A stretch of DNA of 64,000 nt, taken from positions 496,001-560,000 of the forward strand of contig CAWEAS010000034.1 in the NCBI GenBank assembly GCA_963807015.1. The letters are read 5' to 3'. This document shows positions 17,205 through 26,184 of this stretch, piece after piece. A model generated the notes under the pieces. That model worked only from the letters and a program-made list of their open reading frames with translations. It was not told the origin of the DNA and did no database searches. The first letter of the stretch is position 1. Every line of letters starts with the position of its first letter. The stretch comes from JAJPKK01 sp963807015. Its GTDB lineage: Bacteria > Pseudomonadota > Alphaproteobacteria > Rhizobiales > Xanthobacteraceae. The translations under genes were made by a program, and so were the position numbers.

Positions 17205-18146
17205 ATGCTCTCGCGTACCGCCGATAATCTTTACTGGCTCGCCCGCTATGTCGAGCGCGCCGAGTATCTCGCGCGCGTGCTTGAAGCCACCATGCGGTTG
17301 ACCGCGCTGCCTGTGGCCTACATCGGCTCGACCAACGAGTGGGAGACCGCGGTCGCGACCGCCGGCTGCCGTAAAGCCTTTTTCAGCCATTACGACGAAG
17401 CGAACGAAGAGAATGTCGCGGAATTTCTTGCCTTCTCGTCCGACAACGCCTCCTCGATCCGCAGCTGCATCGAGGTCGCCCGTCACAATGCCCGCGCGGT
17501 GCGGACGGCGCTTACGACCGAGACCTGGGAAACGATCAACGGCGCCTGGCTCGAGCTCAAGCGCTTCGGCAATGGGCCGACCTCGCGGGAGGAATTTCTG
17601 CGTTTCCTGCATTGGGTCCAGGAAACCTCGTTGCAATTCGACGGCTCCGCCTACCGCACCATGCTGCGCAACGATGTCTACTGGTTCTCCCGCCTCGGCC
17701 TCTATGTCGAGCGCGCCGACAACACGGCGCGCATTCTCGATGTGAAGTACCACATGCTGCTGCCGGACGACGAACAGGTGGGCGGCCCGCTCGACTACTA
17801 TCAATGGGCCGCAATCCTGCGCACCGTCTCGGCATTGACGGCGTATCATTGGGTCTATCGCGAAAGCCTCAAGCCGTGGCTTATTGCCGACCTCCTGATC
17901 CTCAACCCGCAGATGCCGCGCTCGCTGGCCAGCTGCTACGAGAACCTCGTGCGCTTCTGTGACTCGATTGCGACCGCTTACGGCCGGCAGGGTCAGGCCC
18001 AGCGCCAGGCGCGCGCCATCCGCACCAGGCTGCAAAACAGCCGGATGGACGAAATCTTCCGGAGCGGACTGCACGAATTCATCGGCGAATTCATTTCCGA
18101 CAACAATGCCTTTGGCGCCGCCGTCAGTTCCCAATATTTGATGTAG
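17205..18146 (+). CDS. Alpha-E domain protein (DUF403)
   Basis: A 313-residue mostly helical protein with the alpha-E signatures MLSRTADNLYWLARYVERAE at the start, FLRFLHWVQETSLQFDGS, and DVYWFSRLGLYVERADNTAR. The repeated YWLARYVERAE/YWFSRLGLYVERAD motif is diagnostic. Its biochemical role is unknown; it is nearly always encoded beside a circularly permuted ATP-grasp protein, sometimes fused to it, so it is likely a partner in the same peptide modification. It follows the ATP-grasp gene after a palindromic repeat and precedes the transglutaminase-like gene by 57 bases. Confidence 0.9.
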   Translation: MLSRTADNLYWLARYVERAEYLARVLEATMRLTALPVAYIGSTNEWETAVATAGCRKAFFSHYDEANEENVAEFLAFSSDNASSIRSCIEVARHNARAVRTALTTETWETINGAWLELKRFGNGPTSREEFLRFLHWVQETSLQFDGSAYRTMLRNDVYWFSRLGLYVERADNTARILDVKYHMLLPDDEQVGGPLDYYQWAAILRTVSALTAYHWVYRESLKPWLIADLLILNPQMPRSLASCYENLVRFCDSIATAYGRQGQAQRQARAIRTRLQNSRMDEIFRSGLHEFIGEFISDNNAFGAAVSSQYLM

Positions 18147-18203
18147 CGCAAGCGGTCCTGATAAGCTGCCGGTTCCGCAAGCCGCGGGCTTTCAGGAATT
18201 CCC

Positions 18204-19127
18204 ATGCGCATCTGCGTCGCGCACGAAACCGTATACCGCTACGACACTCCGCCTTCCGGAGTGATCCAGACGCTGCGCATGACCCCGCGCAATCATGACG
18301 GCCAATACGTTGTCGATTGGCGTATCGATGTTTCGGCCGACTGCCGGCTTGAGGCGAACGAGGACGCGTTCGGCAACATTGTCCACGCCTTTTCGACCGG
18401 CGGGCCGATCGAAGAACTGCGCGTCATGGTGGAAGGCGAGGTCGAGACCCAGGATACGGCCGGCGTCGTGCGCGGCACGGTGGAGCGCTTCCCGCCCACT
18501 CTCTTTCTGCGCGAGACACCGCTGACGCGAGCGGACGACGCGATCCTTGCCTATGCGCGGCAATTCCCGCGACCGGACGAGCCGGCGACACTGCAGACGT
18601 TGCATGCGTTGCTTGCGAAACTGCACCAGGACCTCTTGTTTGACCCTGGCGCGGAGAACCCGAACCGCACCGCGGCCGAAGCCTTTGCCAACGAGCGCGG
18701 GAACTGGGCGGACTTCACCCATGTTTTCCTCGCCATCGTCCACACCCTCGGCGTGCCGGCCCGGTTCGTCAGCGGATATTTCCGTGGCACCGATAGCATC
18801 GCCGCCAACGTCAAACTGTCGCAAGTGCAGAGCCAGGGCGACCAACAATCGCTTCAGGAGATGATGCAGGATTCACGAGATGACGCAGTCGACGGCGAGG
18901 CGAACGACAGGGCGCACGCATGGGCGGAAGCGTATGTGCCCGGTCTCGGCTGGGTCGGGTTCGACCCGGTGAATGGCTTCTGTATTACCGATCAACATAT
19001 CCGGGTGGCGATCGGCCTCGATCAGCTCGGAGCGGCCCCGGTGCGAGGCGCTCATTATGGCGGTGGCCGCGAACTGCTGGCAGTCAAATTGATTGTCAGC
19101 CAGGCGTCCTGGCAAGCGCAGGGGTAA
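18204..19127 (+). CDS. Transglutaminase-fold protein lacking the catalytic cysteine
   Basis: A 307-residue protein with the N-terminal beta domain (RICVAHETVYRYDTPPSGV) and the transglutaminase-like core. In active members the core reads GVCQDFAHV; here the same position reads GNWADFTHV, with Trp168 in place of the cysteine. The rest of the triad is kept: His238 in AHAWAEAYV and Asp254 in GWVGFDPVNG. The stretch between GYFRG and His238 is about 42 residues, longer and more acidic and Gln-rich than usual. It probably binds rather than cleaves or crosslinks peptides. It is the third gene of the ATP-grasp/alpha-E/Anbu operon. Confidence 0.88.
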   Translation: MRICVAHETVYRYDTPPSGVIQTLRMTPRNHDGQYVVDWRIDVSADCRLEANEDAFGNIVHAFSTGGPIEELRVMVEGEVETQDTAGVVRGTVERFPPTLFLRETPLTRADDAILAYARQFPRPDEPATLQTLHALLAKLHQDLLFDPGAENPNRTAAEAFANERGNWADFTHVFLAIVHTLGVPARFVSGYFRGTDSIAANVKLSQVQSQGDQQSLQEMMQDSRDDAVDGEANDRAHAWAEAYVPGLGWVGFDPVNGFCITDQHIRVAIGLDQLGAAPVRGAHYGGGRELLAVKLIVSQASWQAQG

Positions 19128-19318
19128 ATGATGTTGTCCCCAGCCCAAATGGTGCTCCAGGTGGTGTCGCCGCTGTCGCCGTTATATGCCGGACGCACTA
19201 GGTTCGTGGCGAGTCGCAGGGCGGCGGAGTTCGCCCCGATTCGGTTCGGCGACGTTGCGCCGGACCGGCGGCAGCGTGCGCTATGGGGCGGAACATGCGC
19301 AATGGCGGAGTGCAGCGA

Positions 19319-20089
19319 ATGACCTATTGCTGCGGCATCCTCGTCCATGATGGGCTCGTGATGATCGCCGACACGCGGACGAACGCCGGCCTCGACAACA
19401 TTTCGGTGTTTCGCAAGCTGCACACGTTCGCGAACCCCGGCGAGCGCATTCTGGCGATAACATCGTCGGGCAATTTGTCGGTCACCCAGTCGGTGCTCAG
19501 CATTTTGCGCGAGGGTTTGGAAAATCCGGCCACCGGCGAACTTGAGACGTTGATGAACTCGCCGACGCTGTTCCAGGCAGCCCAGCGCATCGGCCGGGCG
19601 ATACGCCATGTCCACGCACAGGACGGCCCGGCGCTGGAAGCGGCCGACGTCAAGTTCGACGTCTCGCTACTGTTCGGCGGCCAGATCAAAGGCGAGCGGC
19701 CGCGGCTCTATATGATTTATCCGGCCGGCAACTTCATCGAGTGCACGACCGATACGCCCTATCTGCAAATCGGCGAGCACAAGTACGGCAAGCCCGTGCT
19801 CGACCGCGCCGTCATCTACAACATGGACCTCTATGACGCGCTCAAAGTCGGGCTGGTGTCGGTCGACTCGACCATGCGCTCCAATCTGAGCGTCGGTATG
19901 CCGATCGACGTGCTGGTGGCGCGGCGCGACGCCTGCGCTGCCGAGCTCGTCTATCGGATCGAGCCGGGCGAGCCTTATTTCACTGATCTGCGCGAACGCT
20001 GGTCGGCGGCGCTGCGGGCCGCCCATGCCAACATTCCGCCAGTGCCGTACAAGAACGCCGAGTGGCGAGAGGCCGTCAAACGCGCGTAG
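19319..20089 (+). CDS. anbu: Anbu proteasome-related peptidase
   Basis: A 256-residue proteasome beta-type (Ntn hydrolase) protein beginning MTYCCGILVHDGLVMIADTR, the Anbu start. After removal of Met, Thr1, Asp17 (IADTRT) and Lys32 (VFRKLH) fall where the proteasome triad is expected. The ATG at 19319 is set by this and by a CGGAG upstream; an earlier in-frame ATG would bury the threonine. Anbu assembles into rings and is usually encoded with ATP-grasp, alpha-E and transglutaminase-like genes, as here; its substrate is unknown. Confidence 0.9.
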   Translation: MTYCCGILVHDGLVMIADTRTNAGLDNISVFRKLHTFANPGERILAITSSGNLSVTQSVLSILREGLENPATGELETLMNSPTLFQAAQRIGRAIRHVHAQDGPALEAADVKFDVSLLFGGQIKGERPRLYMIYPAGNFIECTTDTPYLQIGEHKYGKPVLDRAVIYNMDLYDALKVGLVSVDSTMRSNLSVGMPIDVLVARRDACAAELVYRIEPGEPYFTDLRERWSAALRAAHANIPPVPYKNAEWREAVKRA

Positions 20090-20107
20090 CAAGGATAGAG
20101 CGCTCGC

Positions 20108-20872
20108 ATGAGCAACGATACGAAGATAGCGATCGTCACCGGGGCTGGCACCGGCGTCGGCCGTGCCGCCGCTCTCGCCTTGATGAAGGCCGGCTACATC
20201 GTCGCGCTCGCCGGACGGCGCAGGGACAAGCTCGATCAGGTCGCCGCCGAAGGCGCGCAGACTCAAGGCCGCAGCCTTGTGGTACCGACCGACGTCTCCG
20301 ACCCCGACGGCGTGAAGGCGCTATTCGCCGAGGTCAAGAACACCTATGGGCGGCTTGATCTCCTCTTCAACAATGCCGGCATCGGTGCGCCGGCGATGCC
20401 CATCGAAGACCTGCCGCTCGAGAAATGGCGCGCCGTCGTCGACACCAACTTGACGGGTCCGTTCCTATGCACGCAGGAAGCCTTCCGCATCATGAAGGCG
20501 CAGAACCCGCGCGGGGGCCGCATCGTCAATAACGGCTCGATCTCGGCGCACACGCCGCGACCCATGGCGGTCGCTTATACTTCGACCAAGCACGCCATCA
20601 CCGGGCTCACCAAGCAGACCGCCCTCGATGGGCGCCCGTTCGACATCTGCTGCGGCCAGATCGACATCGGCAATGCCGCGACCCCCCTGACCGACCGCAT
20701 GGTCCAGGGCGCCGGCGTCATGCAGCCTGACGGCAGCATGATGCAGGAGGCGCGAATGGAGGCGAACCACGTCGGCGACGCCATCGTCTACATGGCGAAC
20801 CTGCCGCTCTCGACCAACGTGCTGTTCATGACCGTGATGGCGAACCAAATGCCGTTCGTCGGGCGGGGATAG
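20108..20872 (+). CDS. Short-chain dehydrogenase/reductase
   Basis: A 254-residue classical SDR: IAIVTGAGTGVGRAAALAL with the nucleotide-binding glycines, LLFNNAGIGAP, the active serine in NNGSISAH, and the YTSTK tyrosine-lysine pair. It is cytoplasmic and uses NAD(P); the substrate is unknown. It begins 19 bases after the Anbu stop, so it may be read from the same transcript, but SDRs are not regular members of that operon. The gene to its right is convergent, with only 6 bases between stops. Confidence 0.9.
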   Translation: MSNDTKIAIVTGAGTGVGRAAALALMKAGYIVALAGRRRDKLDQVAAEGAQTQGRSLVVPTDVSDPDGVKALFAEVKNTYGRLDLLFNNAGIGAPAMPIEDLPLEKWRAVVDTNLTGPFLCTQEAFRIMKAQNPRGGRIVNNGSISAHTPRPMAVAYTSTKHAITGLTKQTALDGRPFDICCGQIDIGNAATPLTDRMVQGAGVMQPDGSMMQEARMEANHVGDAIVYMANLPLSTNVLFMTVMANQMPFVGRG

Positions 20873-20878
20873 CGCGAC

Positions 20879-21379
20879 TTACCCTTCTTCGATCAGCCCG
20901 GCTGCGATCTGCACCGCTTCCGCCGGCGTCGTTGCAATGTGGATGAGGCTGGCGCCGAGCGTCTCGAAATATTTTTGACCCGCTTCGCTTTCGTTCAGCA
21001 GCACGACGTGCTTTTTTGCCTTAAGTGCAAGCGCAATCTCTGACGCCGTGCCCGGGCCGCCTGCACCACATGAAATCACCACGTCGCTCGACAGCACATT
21101 GATGTTGTTGCGGGCACTGCCCATGTCGGTCACGATGACGATATCGACGGCGTCGGACATCTGATCCGTCGTCCGCGGCGCGATGCCGACTGTTAATCCC
21201 CCTGCGGCTTTTGCGCCGGTGTTGACGGCTTCCATCACGCCGACGTTGCGGCCGCCGCTCAGAAGCACCCACCCGCGCGCTCCGATCAGCTTGCCGAGTT
21301 CACGGGCCAGCGCAATGTCGGCGTCGGTCGCGCCCTCGCCGGCGCCCATCACGCCGATGACCTTTCGCCTCGCCGTCAT
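20879..21379 (-). CDS. LOG-family (TIGR00725-type) nucleotide-binding protein
   Basis: A 166-residue Rossmann-like protein with VIGVMGAGEGATDADIALA at the start, WVLLSGGRNVGVMEAVNTGA, and the LOG-type motif CGAGGPGTASEIALALK. LOG proteins of plants release cytokinin bases from their ribotides; this shorter subfamily has no firm assigned reaction. Its ATG overlaps the stop of the cyclophilin-like gene by one base (TGATG), so they are coupled. An upstream extension of the frame is arginine-rich and is a shadow of the neighbouring gene. Confidence 0.85.
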   Translation of the reverse strand: MTARRKVIGVMGAGEGATDADIALARELGKLIGARGWVLLSGGRNVGVMEAVNTGAKAAGGLTVGIAPRTTDQMSDAVDIVIVTDMGSARNNINVLSSDVVISCGAGGPGTASEIALALKAKKHVVLLNESEAGQKYFETLGASLIHIATTPAEAVQIAAGLIEEG

Positions 21380-21759
21380 CACGTCGGCCCTGTAGCCGTC
21401 ACCCTTACGCGAGTCCCTGCCTTGACGACGGCGAGCGTCTTCACGTCGCCGAGCGCACGGGCGAAGACGTTGCAAGGGCTCGCGAGGCGCGTTTCGTCGC
21501 CCTGCGAAATCGGGGTGCGGCCAAAGCCGATGGCGATCGCCGGGCCGTCGGGCCAATAGGCGATCTCGCCTGGCGTTACGACGGCGCGGGCGTTTTTCTC
21601 ACGTGCGACCTCCACCGGCACCTCGAAATAGACCTCCTCGCCCCACGTCAGCGCTGATGACGTCAGCGGCAAAGCAGCAAGGATCGCTTTCGCGGTCGGC
21701 GTGTCGAGAAATTCGGCCTCGAGTACGAGCGAGCCGAATTCGAAGCGGATGCACGTCAT
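21379..21759 (-). CDS. Cyclophilin-like fold protein (DUF3830-type)
   Basis: A 126-residue protein with the small cyclophilin-like barrel signature: IRFEFGSLVLEAEFLDTPTA, WGEEVYFEVPVE, and VVTPGEIAYWPDGPAIAIGF. Proteins of this group resemble TM1367-like cyclophilin folds and have no proven activity. The ATG at 21759 has GAGGTC six bases upstream. It is transcribed divergently from the nucleoside-type transporter and translationally coupled to the LOG-like gene. Confidence 0.82.
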   Translation of the reverse strand: MTCIRFEFGSLVLEAEFLDTPTAKAILAALPLTSSALTWGEEVYFEVPVEVAREKNARAVVTPGEIAYWPDGPAIAIGFGRTPISQGDETRLASPCNVFARALGDVKTLAVVKAGTRVRVTATGPT

Positions 21760-21888
21760 GATGTGACCTCGTGGCGGCGAACCTATTCGGCGGTCGCTGC
21801 GCCGACAAGCGCGGCGATTGACCCCGCAAAGCTGCCGGGTCTTGGCAGCCCCGCACCAAACCGGCATTGTCCGCAGCAGGGGGATTTG

Positions 21889-23139
21889 ATGGCAAACGTC
21901 CAGTCGATCGTTGGAATCTTCGGGCTCCTGGCGCTGACCTATGCGATCAGCGAGGACCACCGCGCCGTGTCGTTCCGGCAGGTCGCGCTCGCGCTCGCGG
22001 TCACTGTCGTGCTCGCGGTGCTGTTTCTGAAAATACCCCAGCTCAAGGTCGCATTCGCCGCGATCGGCGATGCTGTGGATGCCATCGCCGGGGCGACGCG
22101 GGCCGGCACCTCCTTCGTATTCGGCTATCTCGGCGGCGGGCCGCTGCCGTTTGAGCTGAAAACGCCGGGCAACGAATTCGTGCTGGCGCTCCAGGCGCTG
22201 CCCGTTGTGCTGGTGATGAGCGTGCTAACGACGCTGCTGTTCTATTGGGGCATCCTACCGCCGATCGTGCGGGGACTGGCCGTCTTTCTCAACCGCACGC
22301 TCGGCGTCGGCGGTGCGGTCGGGCTCTCGACAGCCGCCAATATTTTCCTCGGCATGGTCGAGGCGCCGCTCTTCATCAAGCCCTACCTCAGTCGCCTGAC
22401 GCGCAGCGAGTTGTTCATTGTCATGACCGGCGGCATGGCCGGAATCGCCGGCACAGTCCTCGTGCTCTACGCAACGATCCTCGGTCACGTGATACCCGAC
22501 GCCGCCGGCCACCTCGTTGTCGCATCAGTGCTGGGCGCGCCGGCGGCGATCCTGATCAGCCTGATCATGGTGCCGGAAAAGCCCGGCGCGGCGACCGGCG
22601 GCGAGTTCAAGGAACTCGCGCCCGTCGCCACCAGTACCATGGATGCGATCGTGCTCGGCACCATGGCCGGACTCGAATTGCTGCTCAACATCTGCGCCAT
22701 GTTGATCGTACTGATCGCGCTCGTGCACCTCGTCGATGCGATGCTCGGCGCGCTGCCGATTATCGGCGGAGCGCCGGTAACGCTGGAGCGCGGGCTTGGC
22801 ATCGTCATGGCGCCGATCTGCTGGCTGATGGGCGTGCCGTGGCAGGAAGCGACGACCGCCGGCGCCCTGATGGGCGTTAAGACGATCCTCAATGAGTTCG
22901 TTGCCTACCTGCAGCTCGCGGCGTTGCCGCCGGACGCGCTCAGCGAACGCTCGCGTCTCATCATGGTCTACGCCATGTGCGGCTTTGCCAATTTCGGCAG
23001 CCTCGGCATCATGATCGGTGGCCTCACCACCATGGCGCCCGATCGTCGCGAGGATGTGGTGTCCCTCGGAGCCAAGTCGATCGTGTCCGGAACACTCTCC
23101 ACGTGTCTCCTTGGCGCGATCGTCGGTGCGCTGACGTAA
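21889..23139 (+). CDS. NupC-type concentrative nucleoside transporter
   Basis: A 416-residue membrane protein of the CNT family with about ten hydrophobic segments. Family motifs include GTSFVFGYLGGGPLPFE, NIFLGMVEAPLFIKPYL, MTGGMAGIAGTVLVLYATIL, MGVPWQEATTAGALMGVKT and YAMCGFANFGSLGIMIGG. CNT proteins import nucleosides with H+ or Na+. The ATG at 21889 has AGGGGGA upstream. It lies alone on the plus strand, with 291 bases of featureless sequence before the next gene. Confidence 0.9.
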   Translation: MANVQSIVGIFGLLALTYAISEDHRAVSFRQVALALAVTVVLAVLFLKIPQLKVAFAAIGDAVDAIAGATRAGTSFVFGYLGGGPLPFELKTPGNEFVLALQALPVVLVMSVLTTLLFYWGILPPIVRGLAVFLNRTLGVGGAVGLSTAANIFLGMVEAPLFIKPYLSRLTRSELFIVMTGGMAGIAGTVLVLYATILGHVIPDAAGHLVVASVLGAPAAILISLIMVPEKPGAATGGEFKELAPVATSTMDAIVLGTMAGLELLLNICAMLIVLIALVHLVDAMLGALPIIGGAPVTLERGLGIVMAPICWLMGVPWQEATTAGALMGVKTILNEFVAYLQLAALPPDALSERSRLIMVYAMCGFANFGSLGIMIGGLTTMAPDRREDVVSLGAKSIVSGTLSTCLLGAIVGALT

Positions 23140-23430
23140 CGTTCGTCGCTGCCGGGACATCGCGGAGCAACCGCTTCTTTACCATGGGCCGAAATGGCAA
23201 GGTTTTGAGCAATCATCGACAACATGTGCTCGCGCGCATGGCTCTCGCTTCTTTTCGCACACGGCTTGGGCAAATCCATTTTTTATCTTGAAAACTATGA
23301 CGCTAAAAACATCACACGAAGCGCTCGGCGATTTCGCGAATCTCAATTCCTTTGGGGCCACACAATTTGTTCAGAGGTCGTCCTGCATATCGCTCGCTGA
23401 TCGGGGACCAGGAAATTTCGTCTTTTCGTC

Positions 23431-25572
23431 ATGCGCTCCAAATCAAGCTCAGGATCCGCAGGAAAGGCCGTCGCATCGAAGCGTAACGCTGCACGCCACA
23501 TCAGCGACACGGCCATGCGTCGCGCGATGGCAGACGCCGAACTCGCGATCGTCGAAGCTCAGCGTGCCCATGCGCGGCTGCGAGAGGCGATCGACATCCT
23601 GCCCGAAGGCATCGTGTTCCTCGATCCGGATGAGCGCTACATCCTGTGGAACCAGCAATACGCCGACATCTACAAGCGCAGCGCCGACCTGTTTCAGTAC
23701 GGCGCGCGGCTTGAAGATACCCTGCGCATCGGCGTCGCCCGCGGCGACTATCCGGAGGCCAAGGGCCGCGAGGACGAATGGATCGCGGGGCGGCTCGGGA
23801 AGCTGCGAACTCCTAGCGGCCGCCACGAGCAGATGCTGTCGGATGGACGCTGCATCCTGATCGAGGAACGCCGCACCAGCGACGGCGGAACCATCGGGCT
23901 GCGAGTCGACATCACGGAGATGAAACAGCGCGAGGCGTCGTTTCGTCTGCTGTTCGATTCCAATCCAGTGCCGATGTTCGTCTATGCGCTCGATGACGAG
24001 CGGATCATCGCCGTCAACGATGCCGCGGTCGCCCATTACGGCTATCCTCGCAGCGCGTTCATCGGCATGACCCTGACCGCGCTCCATGCAGACGAGCAGG
24101 CTGTCGTGCTGCCGCACATTGCGGACCTCTCGCCGGACGAGCAGGCGGGCCGCACCTGGCGCCATTGCAAGGCCGGCGGCTCACCGATCGACGTCGCGAT
24201 CTACGCACAACGTCTGACGTATGAAGGCCGCGCCGCCGCACTGGTCGCAGCGATCGACATTACCGAGCGCAAGCGCGCCGAAACGCGCATCGCCCACATG
24301 GCGCACCATGACGCGCTGACTTCGCTCCCCAACCGCGTGCTGATGCGGCTGCGCATGGAAGGGATGTTGGCGGCCCGCGACGGCGGACACGTGGCCGTCA
24401 TGTGTCTCGACCTCGACAACTTCAAGTCGGTGAACGACACCCTCGGCCATCCGCTCGGAGACCTGCTGTTGCAGCAGGTCGCACGGCGCCTGCAGGGCGA
24501 ATTGCGCAGTGACGACACCGTTGCGCGCCTCGGCGGCGATGAATTCGCGGTGCTGCAGGCGGATACTGAGTCGGCCGATGTCGCGAGCGAACTCGCTCAG
24601 CGGCTGCTCACCGTCGTCAGCGAGCCCTATGAGATCGACGGCCACACGGTCACCGTCGGCGCAAGCATCGGCATCGCGCTCGCGCCGAACGACGGCAATG
24701 ATCCCGACCGTCTGCTCAAGCAAGCCGATATGGCGCTCTATCGCGCCAAAGGCGACGGCAAGGGCGCGTTGCGCTTCTTCGAGCCCGAGATGGACGCGCA
24801 CGTGCAGGCGCGACGCCACCTCGAAATGGATTTGCGCAGCGCGCTTAATTCAGGCGAACTCGAAATCTATTACCAGCCGTTGGTGGACATTACGAGTGGT
24901 CGGACCTGTGCGTTCGAGGCGCTGCTGCGCTGGAGGCACCGCGAGCGCGGCATGATCCCGCCCAGTGAGTTCATTCCCGTTGCTGAGGAAACCGGCCTGA
25001 TCGGCCCGCTCGGGGCGTTTGTGCTGCGGCAGGCTTGCGCGGACGCCACCTTATGGCCGAACGACACGAAAGTTGCCGTCAATCTGTCGCCACTGCAGTT
25101 CCGCACCGGAAGCCTGCTGCAAACCGTGATGAGCGCGCTCGAACGATCCGGCCTGGCGGCCCATCGCCTCGAACTTGAGATCACCGAGACTCTGCTTCTG
25201 GAGCGTGGCGAACGCGTGCTGGCGACGCTTCACGCCTTGCGGGCGCTTGGCGTACGCATCGCCATGGACGATTTTGGTACCGGCTATTCGTCGCTGAGCT
25301 ATCTGCGCAGCTTTCCGTTCGACAAGATCAAGATCGATCGATCATTCGTGCGCGACCTGTCATCCAATACGGACTCACTCGCGATCGTGCGCGCCATCGT
25401 CAGTCTCGGGTCGAGCCTCGGCATCACCGTTACCGCCGAAGGTGTCGAGTGCGAGCACGATCTCGACCAGTTGCGCGCCGCAGGTTGCAACCAGGCGCAG
25501 GGCTTCCTGTTCAGCATGCCGCGGCCCCAACGCGAAATTCTGCAGGGCCTTCACTCGCAGCAGGTGGCATGA
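23431..25572 (+). CDS. PAS-PAS-GGDEF-EAL cyclic-di-GMP signalling protein
   Basis: A 713-residue soluble protein. Residues 45-165 form a PAS_7-like domain (ILPEGIVFLDPDERYILWNQ), 170-285 a second PAS (FRLLFDSNPVPMFVYAL). The GGDEF domain keeps the catalytic RLGGDEF near residue 368 and an RxxD inhibition site (RSDD) five residues before it. The EAL domain keeps FEALLRWRH near residue 494, NLSPLQF, LEITETLLLE, MDDFGTGYSSLSYLR and TAEGVE. Both catalytic sites look intact, so it may make and degrade c-di-GMP under PAS control. No membrane segment is seen. The ATG at 23431 gives a basic Ser-rich start. Confidence 0.92.
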   Translation: MRSKSSSGSAGKAVASKRNAARHISDTAMRRAMADAELAIVEAQRAHARLREAIDILPEGIVFLDPDERYILWNQQYADIYKRSADLFQYGARLEDTLRIGVARGDYPEAKGREDEWIAGRLGKLRTPSGRHEQMLSDGRCILIEERRTSDGGTIGLRVDITEMKQREASFRLLFDSNPVPMFVYALDDERIIAVNDAAVAHYGYPRSAFIGMTLTALHADEQAVVLPHIADLSPDEQAGRTWRHCKAGGSPIDVAIYAQRLTYEGRAAALVAAIDITERKRAETRIAHMAHHDALTSLPNRVLMRLRMEGMLAARDGGHVAVMCLDLDNFKSVNDTLGHPLGDLLLQQVARRLQGELRSDDTVARLGGDEFAVLQADTESADVASELAQRLLTVVSEPYEIDGHTVTVGASIGIALAPNDGNDPDRLLKQADMALYRAKGDGKGALRFFEPEMDAHVQARRHLEMDLRSALNSGELEIYYQPLVDITSGRTCAFEALLRWRHRERGMIPPSEFIPVAEETGLIGPLGAFVLRQACADATLWPNDTKVAVNLSPLQFRTGSLLQTVMSALERSGLAAHRLELEITETLLLERGERVLATLHALRALGVRIAMDDFGTGYSSLSYLRSFPFDKIKIDRSFVRDLSSNTDSLAIVRAIVSLGSSLGITVTAEGVECEHDLDQLRAAGCNQAQGFLFSMPRPQREILQGLHSQQVA

Positions 25573-25635
25573 CATCGCGAAGGGCAAGTACTCCGCGTCG
25601 CCGCAACGCTACGGCAGCGAGACGACACAACGCCT

Positions 25636-25905
25636 TCAATGCAAACGGAATACGCCGTCGACCGGACGGATTTCCGCGGGCTTGATGAGCTTCGAGTGGG
25701 CGACAGTCACCGAATGCAGAATGCCTTCGAGTGATTTCTGCCAAAATTCCAGAAACCGTTGCAGCTCCGGAAAGTTCGGGCAGAGATCGTAGGCTTGCCA
25801 TACGTACGACTGCAGCAGCCAGGGGTGATCCGGCCGTCGGTAGAGAATGTTAGCGGTCGTGAGGCCATAGCCCACGACCTGCTTGCGGAAATCTTGCGAG
25901 ACCAT
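25636..25905 (-). CDS. usg: Usg-like protein
   Basis: An 89-residue protein nearly filled by the Usg domain: MVSQDFRKQVVGYGLTTANI, RRPDHPWLLQSYVWQAYDL and LIKPAEIRPVDGVFRLH. Usg proteins are small, alphaproteobacterial and of unknown function; the name comes from a gene upstream of trpF in Caulobacter. The ATG at 25905, with GGAGGGC upstream, gives the typical start. It is convergent with the GGDEF-EAL gene and divergent from groES. Confidence 0.88.
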   Translation of the reverse strand: MVSQDFRKQVVGYGLTTANILYRRPDHPWLLQSYVWQAYDLCPNFPELQRFLEFWQKSLEGILHSVTVAHSKLIKPAEIRPVDGVFRLH

Positions 25906-25992
25906 TGCGCCCTCCAGTAGAGGATTCGAGTGTGTCGCATGCACAATTCATTTCAAGTCCAAAAGTTTGACAATGACTGCAATTTCAATGTG

Positions 25993-26019
25993 TTAGCAGC
26001 ATCCGCCACGGTTTGCTAA
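25993..26019. promoter_or_regulatory. Degenerate second CIRCE-like operator
   Basis: TTAGCA and TGCTAA are separated by 15 bases, exactly the spacing of the outer halves of a CIRCE element, although the inner CTC/GAG bases are not kept. One extra G/C pair extends the dyad. It lies 36 bases upstream of the canonical CIRCE, centre to centre. A TTGACA at 25967 could be a -35 box just ahead of it, but no good -10 is seen. Confidence 0.5.
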
Positions 26020-26028
26020 CAATGTGTG

Positions 26029-26055
26029 TTAGCAATCATCTCTCATGAGTGCTAA
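26029..26055. promoter_or_regulatory. CIRCE element, HrcA operator of groESL
   Basis: TTAGCAATC, nine bases, then GAGTGCTAA: this is the CIRCE consensus with one mismatch in the left half. It lies 130 bases before the groES start. HrcA repressor binds CIRCE and releases it under heat stress when GroEL is titrated by unfolded protein. Confidence 0.93.
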
Positions 26056-26184
26056 TTATTTTCCTGCCCCCTCTTGTACCGTCGACTTGGCTGCCCTAAA
26101 TCGCCACCCGAGGGTACGGGCAGCGGGGCTCCCCGTGCTCATCACTTGAAACTCTTAAATGTATCAATCTGTTAGGAGGACAGC

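Noticed and set aside
16245..18134. A 629-codon open frame on the minus strand
   Set aside because: It runs opposite the ATP-grasp and alpha-E genes, which are firmly identified; the translation resembles no protein.
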